Source of the DNA: Heterodera schachtii
Taxonomy: Eukaryota; Nematoda; Chromadorea; Rhabditida; Heteroderidae
Reading direction: 5' to 3'
Assembly: GCA_023374025.1 (NCBI GenBank)
Contig: SIJG01000114.1
Span: 218,322-282,321 of the forward strand
Length of the DNA stretch: 64,000 nucleotides
Under the pieces are notes generated by a model. It was not told where the DNA came from. It made no database searches and saw only the letters and a program-made list of their open reading frames with translations. A program made the translations under genes and the position numbers. Positions 18,793 through 31,000 of the stretch are shown here, piece by piece. Position 1 is the first letter of the stretch, and every line of letters begins with the position of its first letter.

Positions 18793-21700
18793 GATTATTA
18801 TGCTTTAAGTTTATATTTTTTGATAGGCTAAAATATATACGAGGTATTGTTTTCTTTTTTAGTAAATATTCATTTTTTAAAAAGAAAAATGGCTTTTTAT
18901 TTATTTATTTTCTCGTCTTTGTCTTCAGATGTCCATCAGCAAAATAGATTCGCAACTAATTTCCTGGTATACTTGCGGTAATTTATACAAAATTTTAAAT
19001 TATATAAAGCTTTTTGTGTTGTTTTCAGTAAAAAAATTATTTATTCATGTATATTAATGTATTTTAAGTAAAAATAAATAAATTTTTATTTGATCCGTGC
19101 CTTTCTTGTGGGGCAGACGACTAATGTTGTTTTAAAAAATTTTTCAATAATTTCTTGTGCGATTTTATTTTATGTATGAATTTCGCATTTAAAAGCATAA
19201 TTAATCTTAAAATTAGTTTATTTTAATTCTTTTTGTTTTACTTGGAAACTTTTATTTTCTTAGATTAAATCCTAATCGAATTAATCACATTAATTTTATA
19301 TATAGAATTTCATTACCTTTTTTCACATGTTATTTCCCAGTTTAGCTCGCATTTCATTGGACCATTATTGATTTTATTTTTTAAATTTAATCATAAATAT
19401 ACAATTTCCACTTTTTATGCGTACAATTGTTATATCGATTGCGTAATATAAATATTAGTTAATAAAAAATATTATACTAAATGTGTTAATAATTATGTGT
19501 CAAAATCATTGTTATTAATTTCTATTTTTTTCTAATTTGGGCTTATTCAATGGTATTAGTGTAAATTATAAAATAAGACAAATAATCTGATCATTTTAAA
19601 AAAATTAGTTAAACTCAATACTAATTATTTTACTCACATATATTGTAAATGCCAATGCAAATTAAATAAAAAATTTAATCAAATAAAAGAAATAGTTTGC
19701 AAAATATTTTTTAACTATTCCATTAAAACAAAGACTAGAACAAAAAGCTTAACACAATGAGTTGAATAATCCAATGGAAAAACTCAAAAATTTCACTACA
19801 TAGAAGAAAAAATAGCATAATCACTTCTATTCATAAAATGAATAAAAGTTAAATGAAAAAAATCTGGATAATTTCTATATAATATAAATTAAATTCACTT
19901 CTTTTCGTAAAGAAATTATATTAATTAACAATTAGCTTATGTATTGCATTCTTTACATTGAAAAAAGTTCAAATTAAAGCATAAAATAAATACAATTATT
20001 TAAAATAGAAAATTGACCAAGCAAAGAGGTTTTTTCTAAGAAAAAAATAAATTAAATCAGAATTACTTAAAAACATTTTAATAAAAAACCAGACATATAA
20101 AAAAATATTAGTGTGAATATAATAATAAATAATAGCATGTGTTAATAAATAAGAATTCAATGTCAGAATATTTTTTTTAGAATGAAAGGTTTATGATAAA
20201 ATATTAAATCATGAATTGTCTGTATAACGAATCTGGAGAAATTTGATATAAAAAAAATTATTTAAAGGGAGCCAAAGCAAAAAAAAAAAAAAAAGAGAAT
20301 AGAGCCTAAACTTTTATTATTAACAAAATGTGAACAAGGATAAAAAGAAGCTATAATAGCTTAACTTTAAATGAAAAATTTAAAGTCTGTAATAATTATA
20401 TTTGTTGTTGTAAATAAATATAAAATTCTTCAATAAAAAATTTAGACGATTATGAAAATTTAAATTTAAATTTACAACATAAAAAAATAAAATAATATTA
20501 TCATGCAGAGGCTTTGAGCATATCAAATGAAAGCCAATCCACCACACGAGAATAACAAATATTGTTGGTTAGAATATTAAATGATTGCTATAATTTCAAT
20601 TTAATAAACAAAATACCCATAATCTAAATGTCACTTTCTAACATTAACAACAAATAATATTATGAAATGTATTAGAACTATAAATTTAAAAAGACTAAAA
20701 TGAGTGTGAAATTTTTTTGAAAGAATTAAGAAAATTTATTAAATAAAATTATAAAAGTAAATGAATTTTTATTATAGCAGCTTTAATTTGAGCTATTTCT
20801 TTTTAACATGGATTCAAATTTTTACAAAATAATTGATAAATTTTTAAATGGATTAAAGAATTTTCTCTCCAAACAAAAGAATTTATTGTACAAATTTTGA
20901 AATAAATATTTATTTTAACTGATTGATTTGTTTGAAAAAATGATTGTTAACGACGGAATTCAAAAAATGGCAGCGACAGGAAGCTGAAGGATTGTTGAAA
21001 ATATTATATTTCTATTTATATAAATAAAAGAAAGATTTAATTGGAATTGATTATTTTTTCATGCTATCAGACTATAATCTGTGTAATATTTAATTATAAT
21101 AAAATATTGGGACCTTTTCATTCATTATTTTTTTTATCAATAATATTGTTATAATTTATTTAAATTATTATTTATGTTTATATTCATGCTATGTGCCGTT
21201 GGCTTCTAAGTCCTTCTTGCGACGTTTTCTTATTTTATCTGTTTTAAAATTAGATAAATAAATGTATAATTTTATTTCATAAATATATTTATTATTTTTA
21301 TTTTATCTCATATAGTTTTCAATAATCATTATTTAAATATTTTATTGTGCATTTCTATTTATATTATTGTTATTAGTTTTTAATTTAATCAATTAACATT
21401 GAATTATATTTTTATTCATGTTCAGATAACGAATGAATTTTTTAGCACTGTCGAAAGCAGAAAATAATTAAATTAAATATTGTATGTTTTTTTTCTTGGT
21501 TTTCAATTTAACTTTCTTTTACAGGTTGATATATCAAAATGTTATTTTGTGAGATAAATTTATATATTAATTTATATATTTTAATTATTCTTATTAGATA
21601 AAATTTTCACAAACAAATTGATTCCTAATAAATGTTTTTTTATTACTTTAATAATTTATAAATTTTGAAATTCTTAAATTATTTTTAATTAATTTGCATC

Positions 21701-24420
21701 ATTAGATAATTGAGTTTCGTTTAATATTTTTTGTATTATTTATTCAAAAATGATGAATGTAATCGTTTTTCATTTGAGGTTGGAATCTATTATAATTAAA
21801 ATAATCTTCAGAAATATTTATTAAATAATATTTATCTATACAAACCAAATCCCTTAAATTGGGGGAACAAATTTAATGAGAATATAAGAAGAGACCAAAG
21901 TGAACACACACAAAAATAGAGGTCAAAATCAAATAATAAATAAAAGAGAAAACGCCACAATAAATGAAAGTAAATCAAATTATCTTAATTAAATTTAAAT
22001 TTCCAACAGTGAGTTTGCGTACCTTTTTTGTTTTATTCTCGATCAAATTAATTATTTAGCGCATGTAGTTAATTTTAATAAATTTATGGCATTAATTTAC
22101 TTCTTAGCTATTATATTTCTTATGAATTTTAGATGTATTTTTGATTTTAAAATTATAAATTACGTTTTAAACATGCTTATTATATAACAAAAATAACTTT
22201 TCTGCATCAAATTATTGGTAATGAATGAAAGTTTACATTGTTGTTAAATTGATTTTAAATTTATTTGTGGAAAAAATAAGTTTATGGTACGAAAATAGGT
22301 AAAAAAAACGGCAAAAATTGATCATGCAATTTTTATTTTGAGATAAATTATATTTCATAACATGTTAAATTTTTTATATTTTTATCAAATATTAATTTTT
22401 TTCATAATTATTTGCTTTTAAACCTTATTATTCAAATAATAAATGTATTATTAAAAAAGTGATAATTAGGACATAATACAACATTTTTTTTATTTGTTAT
22501 TTATTATATTTTTTTGTAAATTTTTAATATTAAGTTGACGATTTGTTCCAACTGTAATATTTGTTAATCAATTAGTGTCAGTATTTTGATTTATTAAATG
22601 AAATGACATAGCTTTATTTTTTTTAAAATAATTATGTTATCAATTATTGGTAATTATTAATGGATCATTAACTAAAATAGAATGTTATATAAATTTTTTT
22701 GCTTAAAGAAGTTAAATTACATATTCCTAATACAACAAAAAATTCTTTAAGCTTTAATTTTTCAGATTATTTGTGACAGTCCGTCATCCCCTTTTCTCGG
22801 GGTTCTGCCGCTAAAGTTGGTGAATTGGAGAGCTTTGTAGAAAAAATGATAAAAAAATTTTTTGGTTCAGGTTTTACCCGAAATAAAATTGGCGAATTCG
22901 GTTTGTCGATCAATGAATTTTATTTTATACTTTTGGATATAGATATGAGATTTGCGTTAATTGTGTTAGATAGGTATTCCAAATTTACAAGTCACATTTA
23001 TATTTTCGAAAATTTGTTTAGTTTATAGATTAGCATTTTTCATTAAATAGTTGATTCCTAATAATTAGATTGCCTATGTTATGAGTAGCGTAATAGTCTC
23101 ATTTTTAATTTAATTTCATAGAATAGTTTTTGATTTACAGATGAGATGGATTTACGTTTAGGAAAAAGTATAAATATAAATAGACTTTTTGCAGATTTTA
23201 CACAAAGAAAAAATTCAATAAACGAATATTATAAAAATAACTTATCTTATTGTTTTTTTTGTGTTTATGCTTTTATGTTTTTTCAAGCTTGTTTTTATAA
23301 AATATAATGTTTTAAGTCAGTTACTTATTTGTTGATTTTTTTAAATGATTAATTATCAGTTATTATTTGTTTAATGTAAATTGATGAATTCAAAATTTGT
23401 TTCCTTATTAACTCTCATCAATTCGAAACTTAAAATTTTCGTGCTTAGTTAATCTAAATTTATTTTGAAGTTAATTAAAGTAATTTAAGTTTAATTTTCA
23501 AATTTTTTCTTAACATGCGCATTCGATTTCATATTAGTTTTCATCATTTCTAATTTGAATTATTTTTAACTTTTTGAAATTTTGAATTACCTTAATAAAT
23601 AATTTAAAGATTGTTTATAATATACGAATTGCATATATTCTTGGATTTATACTCGACATCACGTAGTTTTTCATCGATTCGTTTTAAATAATTCTTTTAA
23701 AGATTTTGTTCATTGATTAACTTTTAGATTTTATTTTTGCCTATTAGTTTAATGTATGGGAAATTATGCATGGCTTGTTTATGTTTTTTTGTTTGTATTT
23801 TAAAAAAATTTTTATATAAAATTTATTTAAACAATCAAAATCAAAATACAAAACCATATCTAATTGTAAGATTTTTTACAATGTTCAAAGTAACCTTGGT
23901 AATTAGATAAATTTTTTATAATAAAATTATTGATATGAATTTACATATTCAATATTTGTTTCTTTTTATTCGGTTATATGTTTAATTCTTATTTATTTGA
24001 TGCATGCAAAAAATTTCATGATTATTTTCCTGTTTTAAAGTTTTATACTCTTTATACTCTTGGCAGGATCGTTCCCAGACTTCATTATTTTTTCCGTCTA
24101 ATTTTAATTTTATATTTCTGAGTTCTATTATAATTTGTGCGATTTTGGTTGATTTTATGTAATTTATGCTTTTATATAGAAAGCTTTTGTAATAATATTT
24201 TAGTAAAACAGAAATTTTTATTATATAAATGAAATAATCTTTGCATTTATTTTCAATTTGATAAAATTTAAATTTTAATTGACTTTAATTAAAATTGTAA
24301 ACCAACATTTATTTAATGTAAATAGTAAAAATGAGAATTATTCAGTGTTAAATTAATATTATATAACCAAAATGGAACGATAAAATGAAAACCTTTGAAA
24401 AGGAAATTACAGCGCAATAA
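18793..24420. other. AT-rich desert
   Basis: No convincing gene. T-rich on the plus strand to about 19600, A-rich to about 21000, then T-rich to about 24300. It includes an A-run at about 20279-20294 and one possible exon (22777-23028). GC-richer islets are seen near 21190-21235 and 24060-24080. Confidence 0.75.
22777..23028 (+). CDS. possible exon, product unrecognised
   Basis: A frame of 83 codons is open from 22777 to TAG 23026-23028. A T-rich acceptor-like tract (TTAATTTTTCAG, ending 22765) lies just upstream and a second CAG ends at 22779. The first third is unusually GC-rich for this region and reads SVIPFSRGSAAKVGELESF, followed by KKFFGSGFTRNKIGEFGL; the last third is hydrophobic and AT-rich and may be chance. 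No family recognised, no ATG near the start. It might be a fossil exon. Confidence 0.2.
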   Translation, partial: QSVIPFSRGSAAKVGELESFVEKMIKKFFGSGFTRNKIGEFGLSINEFYFILLDIDMRFALIVLDRYSKFTSHIYIFENLFSL

Positions 24421-24430
24421 ATGGTGCGCG

Positions 24431-24650
24431 GACAAAATCCCGCCCCGACAAAATCCCACCGACAAAATTCCGCCTCAGCCATAAAACGACAAAATCCCGC
24501 CTCAGCTAAAAACGACAAAATCCCGCCCCGACAAAATCCCGCCTCAGCCATAAAACGACAAAATCCCGCCCCGACAAAATCCCGCCCAACTGAAAAGGCG
24601 ATAAAATCCCGTCTTCACCTAAAAACGACAAAATCCCGTCTTCTTAAGAA
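24431..24650 (+). repeat. ten-copy two-unit repeat, core GACAAAATCCCGCC
   Basis: Ten units begin at about 24431, 24447, 24461, 24488, 24514, 24530, 24557, 24573, 24600 and 24627. Short units are about 14-16 bp (GACAAAATCCCGCCCC). Long units are about 26-27 bp, adding CTCAGCCATAAAAC or a close variant. The two kinds alternate irregularly. On the minus strand the core is GGCGGGATTTTGTC. There are no unique spacers, so it is not a CRISPR array. Repeats of this style occur at ends of some eukaryotic DNA transposons, which with the neighbouring ORF suggests a transposon terminus. Confidence 0.85.
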
Positions 24651-24772
24651 CACCGAACATTTAGAATTGTTTATTCTAACAATGAATTGACAAAAAGTGA
24701 GTTGAAAAAGATTATTTGACAAGAGAAAATGCGATCAACAAAAAAGAAATGGTGGACAAATCTATCAAATTG

Positions 24773-24919
24773 TCAATCATCTTCCGAATCGATATCGGTT
24801 TCATTGTTCCTCACATGGAGACCACCAACGAACCCCTGCACTCTGGCGCGAGTCGAATTTCCAGCGGATTTGCTCGGCTTACATTTACGACTAGCTTGTT
24901 TTTGATAAATTCTAAACAT
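24773..24919 (-). CDS. 48-codon ORF, possibly a transposase C-terminus
   Basis: On the minus strand ATG (24919-24917) opens a 48-codon frame ending TGA 24775-24773. It starts MFRIYQKQASRKCKPSKSAG, is basic in the first half and ends in an acidic tail (ETDIDSEDD). Base composition is much less AT-rich than its surroundings. It lies about 120 bp from the GACAAAATCCCGCC repeats and points toward them, an arrangement compatible with the end of a transposase gene beside a transposon terminus. No catalytic motif is present in so short a piece and no family is recognised. The opposite strand has a shadow ORF (24716-24931). Confidence 0.3.
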   Translation of the reverse strand: MFRIYQKQASRKCKPSKSAGNSTRARVQGFVGGLHVRNNETDIDSEDD

Positions 24920-24931
24920 TATTGTATATAA

Positions 24932-26844
24932 TGAACAATAAAAAAAATTAGAGAATTTTTTTTTAAATTATTTATTCAAACCAAATCATATCTAATATAA
25001 ATTTACAATTGTAGTGTTTTTAAAATAACAACCGGTCATGAATATATCTAAATATGATTTTCAATTATTAGTCAAACATTAAGCAACTTTTGAAAATTGT
25101 TAACGAATAAAATTGTTATTTTTAAACACAAAAATGTTCTTTTTTATTTGTTTGTACTTTAATTTGATGAAACTTAAATTAATTACAATTGCTAATAATA
25201 TGGGCTTGCTAGATACCAAATAATTAATGCTATCGTATTCTTGAAATTTCAGTATATATGCTCATTGGTTTTTTATGTTCTTTACTGTTAAATTGATTTT
25301 TATTTCACTTTTGCCTGAAAAATTTTGTTTATTAATGATTTGCTTTTTTACTTTTAATTTTATGTAAATATATTTTTGTTGTATTAGTCAGATTAAAAAA
25401 ATGATATCTAGTTTTGGCATATTTTATATGTAAATAAACATTTCGGTTTATACAATATGTAACAAATTATAAAAAATATATTTTTATTAATAATTCTTTT
25501 TGAATTTAAAAGACGAATATGTACCAAATGAATTTATCTATTTGGTATCCTGGATGAAACCGCATTCAAAATTTTCGTCAAAATGAGTCTTAATTTTTTT
25601 AATAAATTTGTTTAAAAAACAAATAAATTTGAAAAATATTTTGCAGAATTTTTATTTTGTCAATTATTCCTTTGGCATCCATTAATTACACAATACATTA
25701 CATTTTTATAAAAATAAATTTTAACATAATTCATTTTCAATTTCAATTCTTATTCTTTCTGAATTTGTGTTTCAATCATTTCTTATTTTTAAATATTATC
25801 CATGTAGGCATTTCTATTTTTATTTATAGTATATATTTTTGATCAATTTTTAAAAATTTTACAAAATTTCTGTATTTTTTTCGCCAATAAAATTAATTTT
25901 CTGTGTTTTTTTTCTATTATCTTTCCTTTATTAATTAATTATGTATATGTTTACTTATGGAGAGGAGAATATTTTTTATATAAATAATGTCCAAAAAATT
26001 TTAATTATATATGAACTATGTGAAATAATTCATGTTAGTGGAATTTCAGATCAACATGGAGGAGTCAGTATACTTTCATGGTTAAATTTATAAGTAAAAG
26101 CTCTAGTTTTACAACCTAGAGTTAAATTATAAAAAATTAGATTACGATAAAAAATTTATTTGCAATAATTAATTTAGAATATGTTTTTTTTCTATTTTAT
26201 TTATTTGAATTTTTAAAAAGTCCTTTTGACATCCCCTGTCTGTGAATAGTTAATGAACAAATGTGATTATTGGTTAAGAGCTTTTCAATCGAAGAGTATG
26301 AAATTTTTAATAAATTATCTCTTCGCAATATTATCTACTTAATTGTTACCTTTTGAATTTTTTAAGAGGACTCATTTAGTTGTAGCTTTTTATTTTAATT
26401 CTTGCGCGGTAGTGCATGCGTCATTTGATGTATTACATTTTTAATTTTATAATTTGATTGATTCTTCTATTAGGCAATTATATTTGGATCATGGATTTCG
26501 TACTTTATCGAGAAGAATTGCATATGCATTGTTGATATTCAGTTTGGAAAATAATAATTATATTTCAACATTTTAAAATGAATTTTATTTTAAATATTAA
26601 AATGTAAACAGATATGATATTATTTCAATTTATTCATATTTAAACTCGTCTAAATATTGCTTTCAGCTATTTGAATCTTTGTTATTTTTTACTTTTAAAT
26701 AAGAAATTTTGTTGTCTTGATCATCAATTTGTTTGATTATTAAGAAAATATTCTAAAGTTTAACCTTACAAAATACATTCAGTATATGAGCGGGTTTTAA
26801 TTTTTTTCTAAATATATAAATAATTAATTAAAAATCAAACAAAT
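24932..26844. other. AT-rich spacer, no gene seen
   Basis: Mostly T-rich on the plus strand with no ORF of coding character. A short perfect 6-bp inverted repeat (CTCTAG...CTAGAG) lies near 26101-26121. Nothing else stands out. Confidence 0.7.
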
Positions 26845-28055
26845 GTTTCCAGAATTTGATTAATATTTTTAAACCGTTTCCGTTTGAGTTTCAAGAATAT
26901 TGTCAATATATTAAACCGTTTCCATTTAACTTTTCCAGAATTTGGTTAATATTTTTAAACCTTTCCATTTAACTGTTACCAGAATTTGATTAATATTTTT
27001 AAACGGTTTTCGAACCGTTTCCGTTTCTGTTTCCAGAAATTTTCGTTAATGTATTAAACCGTTTCCATTTAACCGTTTTCAGAATTTGGTTAATATTTTA
27101 AACCGTTTCCGTTTGAGTTTCAAGAATATTTTTAATATATTAAACCGTTTCCATTTAACTTTTCCAGAATTTTATTACTATTTTTAAACGGTTTCCGAAC
27201 CGTTTCCGTTTCTGTTTACAGAATTTTGGTTAATGTATTAAACCGTTTCTTTTGAGTTTCCAGAATATTGTCAATATATTAAACCGTTTCCATTTAACCG
27301 TTTCCATTTTTTGGTTAATGTTTAAACGGTTTACGTTTAACTCTTTCCAGAATTTGGTTAATTTTTTAAACCGTTTCCATTTAACTGTTTCAAGAATTTG
27401 ATTAATATTTTTAAACGGTTTCCGAACCGTTTCCGTTTTAATGTTTCCAGAATTTTTTAAACCGTTAACGTTAACTTTTTCCAGAATTTTGGTTAATATA
27501 TTAAACAGTTTCCATTTGGTTTCAAGAATATTGTCAATATATTATACCGTTTCCATTTATCTTTTCCAGTATTTTATTAATATTTAAACGGTTTACGTTT
27601 AACTGTTTCCAGAATTTGGTTATTAAACCGTTTCCATTTAACTGTTTCAAGAATTTGAATAATATTTTTAAACGGTTTCCGAACCGTTTCCGTTTTAATG
27701 TTTTCAGAATTTTTTAAACCGTTAACGTTAACTGTTTCCAGAATTTGGTTAATATTTTAAACCGTAGTATAACTGTTTCCAGAATTTTGTTAAGGGTTTT
27801 AAACCGTTTCCATTTAACTATTCCATAATTTTGTTTAATATTTTTAAACGGTTTCCGAACCGTTTCCGTTTTAATGTTTTCAGAATTTTTTAAACCGTTA
27901 ACGTTAACTGTTTCCAGAATTTGGTTAATATTTTAAACCGTAGTATAACTGTTTCCAGAATTTTGTTAAGGGTTTTAAACCGTTTCCATTTAACTATTTC
28001 CAGAATTTTGTTTAATATTTTAAAGCCGTTTCTGTTTAACTGTTTCCAGAATTTT
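26845..28055 (+). repeat. satellite array (AACCGTTTCC / TTTCCAGAATTTGG family)
   Basis: About 1.2 kb of direct repeats with units of roughly 40-60 bp. Each typically holds a TGTTTCCAGAATTTGGTTAA module followed by TTTAAACCGTTTCCATTTAA. Variants include CAAGAATATTGTCAATATATT and an expanded form with AAACGGTTTCCGAACCGTTT. Units differ by substitutions and indels. The array ends abruptly at both sides in AT desert. No coding capacity. Confidence 0.95.
27661..28012 (+). repeat. 176-bp higher-order duplication within the satellite
   Basis: Bases 27661-27836 and 27837-28012 are nearly identical, including the rare variants ACCGTTAACGTTAACTG, AACCGTAGTATAACTG and GTTAAGGGTTTTAAACC in the same order. 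The block therefore arose recently by duplication of several monomers together, unlike the more diverged left part of the array. Confidence 0.85.
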
Positions 28056-31000
28056 GAAAAACTATAAAAAACCTAAAAAAATATTAATAAAAAAAAATCA
28101 ATTTTATTTATTTTTAAATATATTTTAAATTAGAAAAATTATTTTTAAATTTTATAATACCTAATAATTATTTTTCAAACCTTTTTAAGGTATTAAAAAA
28201 ATATAAATTTATCTTTATAACTACATAAATAAATAAATGAAATATGGTATCACCAAATTGTTTATTTCATTCGGTATTTATTTATTATTTTTGCAAGCTA
28301 TAATTAAACCCAAATTTTAAACAAAAGTGAGTTCGAAATATCGCTATCATCATAAAATCAATTAAATAAATATAGCCTACTGAAAAGCTAATAAAATTGT
28401 TATCAATTTCGTTTTATGGAAAATTGAAATTACACAAAGTATTCAACCAAAAAATGAATATAAAACGAAAATTGGCATTCAAGAAAAACTCACAAAACTT
28501 CATGAGATTTTAATGGATTTTTTATTTGCATTCTTAACGGAAACATGATTAAAGTTAATTTAATTTTACCAGATGTAATTAAAAAAAGTAATCCATAAAT
28601 TTAAAACTTTAAATCTTCAAAATTAAAAACTTACCTTTAAAAGAAAACCTTTATTAATGATTGTGAAATTTTGATCTTAAATAAAATTAACTTTTTCGAA
28701 TAAAACGCGGTTTAGGTCATGAGCCTTCAAAAATTTGAATAAAGTATAAAAAACACAATCAGTGGAATGAAATATGGAATGCGTTAATAACCTAATAAAA
28801 GCTTAAACTAAAGTAATTTAATGGTACAAAACATTTTTATTTATATATTTATCATAGTATCATTAATAAAATTTACTATAAAATAAAAACGATAGTGTTT
28901 ATTAGTAATATCAGTTAAAAAGATAAAATATTTAAACAAAAATAAAATCAACAAATAAACAAATTTATTTATTAACTAGACAGGTTGCGATAATACAATG
29001 AGAAGCATGGGACGGCGGGCCAAATGATGGTGCCATTCGGAGCTTTCGTCAAGAAATAATCTTTAAAAACTACTAATAAAATTAAAAAATATTATTATGT
29101 GTAAAAAACATTGCAAATAATTTACTCATTGCATATTTACTTAAATTCAATTACTTAATTTTGGTATATAATGATAATGAACTATTCATAAATTTTAAAT
29201 ATAAGAGAATAGAATAAAACACTATTCAGAAAAAATCTTTCAATGAAGAAAAAAACTAAATAAAATAATTATTTAATTAAATAAAAATTAATTATGCTAT
29301 TATCAATATATATGAATTCTTTCAAAAAATATTGCAAAATATAATTATAAACTTAAACTTCAATTTAAAAGAAAAAATTATTTTTTTTCTAACAAATACT
29401 TAAAATGTGCTCGTGATAATTTTGTATTCAGAGACCTATATACAAATGTATTCAATTTTCTGAATTTTCGTTTTTTCTTTATAGTTCAGTTAATTATTTA
29501 GTATTTGTATTTGTATTTTATTTTCATTTTTATTTTTTAAATTATTTGGTTTTACTTTTATTTCCATGACATTTTTGAATTAATAACAACTAATTGTTGT
29601 ATTCAAAAAGAATCAAGGAACATTTAAAGAAATATAATAATTATTATTTGCATATATGATTTTTGATCTTTATTTTGATTTGTTTGTTTTTTTGTTCAAC
29701 ATTCTTGTGATGAAATATATTAATATTTGAGCTCAAAAATAGACATTTATTCATTACTTAATAATTTATCAGATTTAATATAATATAACAGAAATTACTT
29801 GTATATTCGCAATATCAATTAAGGCTTTTTTGTAAGTTAAAAACCCAATTAACAAAATCAAATCAAATATGATATGATGTTTATTATAAAAAAATTAAAT
29901 TATTTAATAAGTGATATATATTGGTTTTTTAATACTTTTTTATCTTATAATTAATATAATATTTGTTATTGTTTGATAACAAACTTATTTAATTTATTTT
30001 TGTGCAATTATTCTCCAATAAGCCATTTATATGAGATCCATATATAGCAAAAGTACTAATAGATTTAATTTATATTTTATAATGAATCTATTCATGGATA
30101 TCCCAATTAATTCCAATAAAAAAATAATTTAACTTTTTTAGTCTTTTGTTATATTAATTAAAAAGTGAAATAATCTTAATAAAAAATTTAAGTAAGCCTT
30201 TAAAACTCAAACAAAAATATTGCCCGATAAAATAAAGAAAATTAACCAAAAATAATATTCGAAATTCTGGTTCAAAAATGCATGCAAAAGTGATAATAAC
30301 CATCAAAATAAAATCGAAAATCTAAATTCATTAGTAAATTATTTAATACCAACAAAATTTGCAAGCACATTAAATATCATCACATATAAATATTTAAATG
30401 AAAAACATTGAGAATATGATTAGACTATAAACATCAATACGAGCTATCAAGTTTATAGAATCTAAAAATATATGCGTGTATTTAACATGCCAATATAAAA
30501 AATAAATCCATGTTAATGAAAACTAAAGAAATTTAAAGCAAAAGAAAAACACTAAAAAGTAAAAAAAATTAAAATGTTAAAATTTTTTGATAAATTTGCA
30601 AACAATTCAACTACAAATTAGTAATTATAAAATGAATTTTACAGCTAAAATTATAGTATAAATATTTAAAAAAAACCTAATTTGATTGTAATATACAGTC
30701 TATTCTTATGAACAATCTGAAATAAATTCAAAATTAATTAATAATTTCTAAATATTCTTAGGAATTTAAATAAAATTTAATTATTTTACGGCCAAAAAGG
30801 CTATTTTTACTTTGAGATATTTTTAAAGAAAATATTAAAATTAATCGATCCAATAATTTATTAACCGCAAAAGATAGCACAATATATAGAGATCATTCGT
30901 AAAAGAAATATGTCGAATTAAATAAATTGAATTCATTTTTTAAAAAGAAAATGAAAATGTTGTGTAATACAAAACTTTCAATAATAATTGAATATTTATT

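Noticed and set aside
24431..24650. Possible CRISPR array
   Set aside because: Repeats are directly joined or separated by repeated, not unique, segments; unit length varies; and the setting is eukaryotic.
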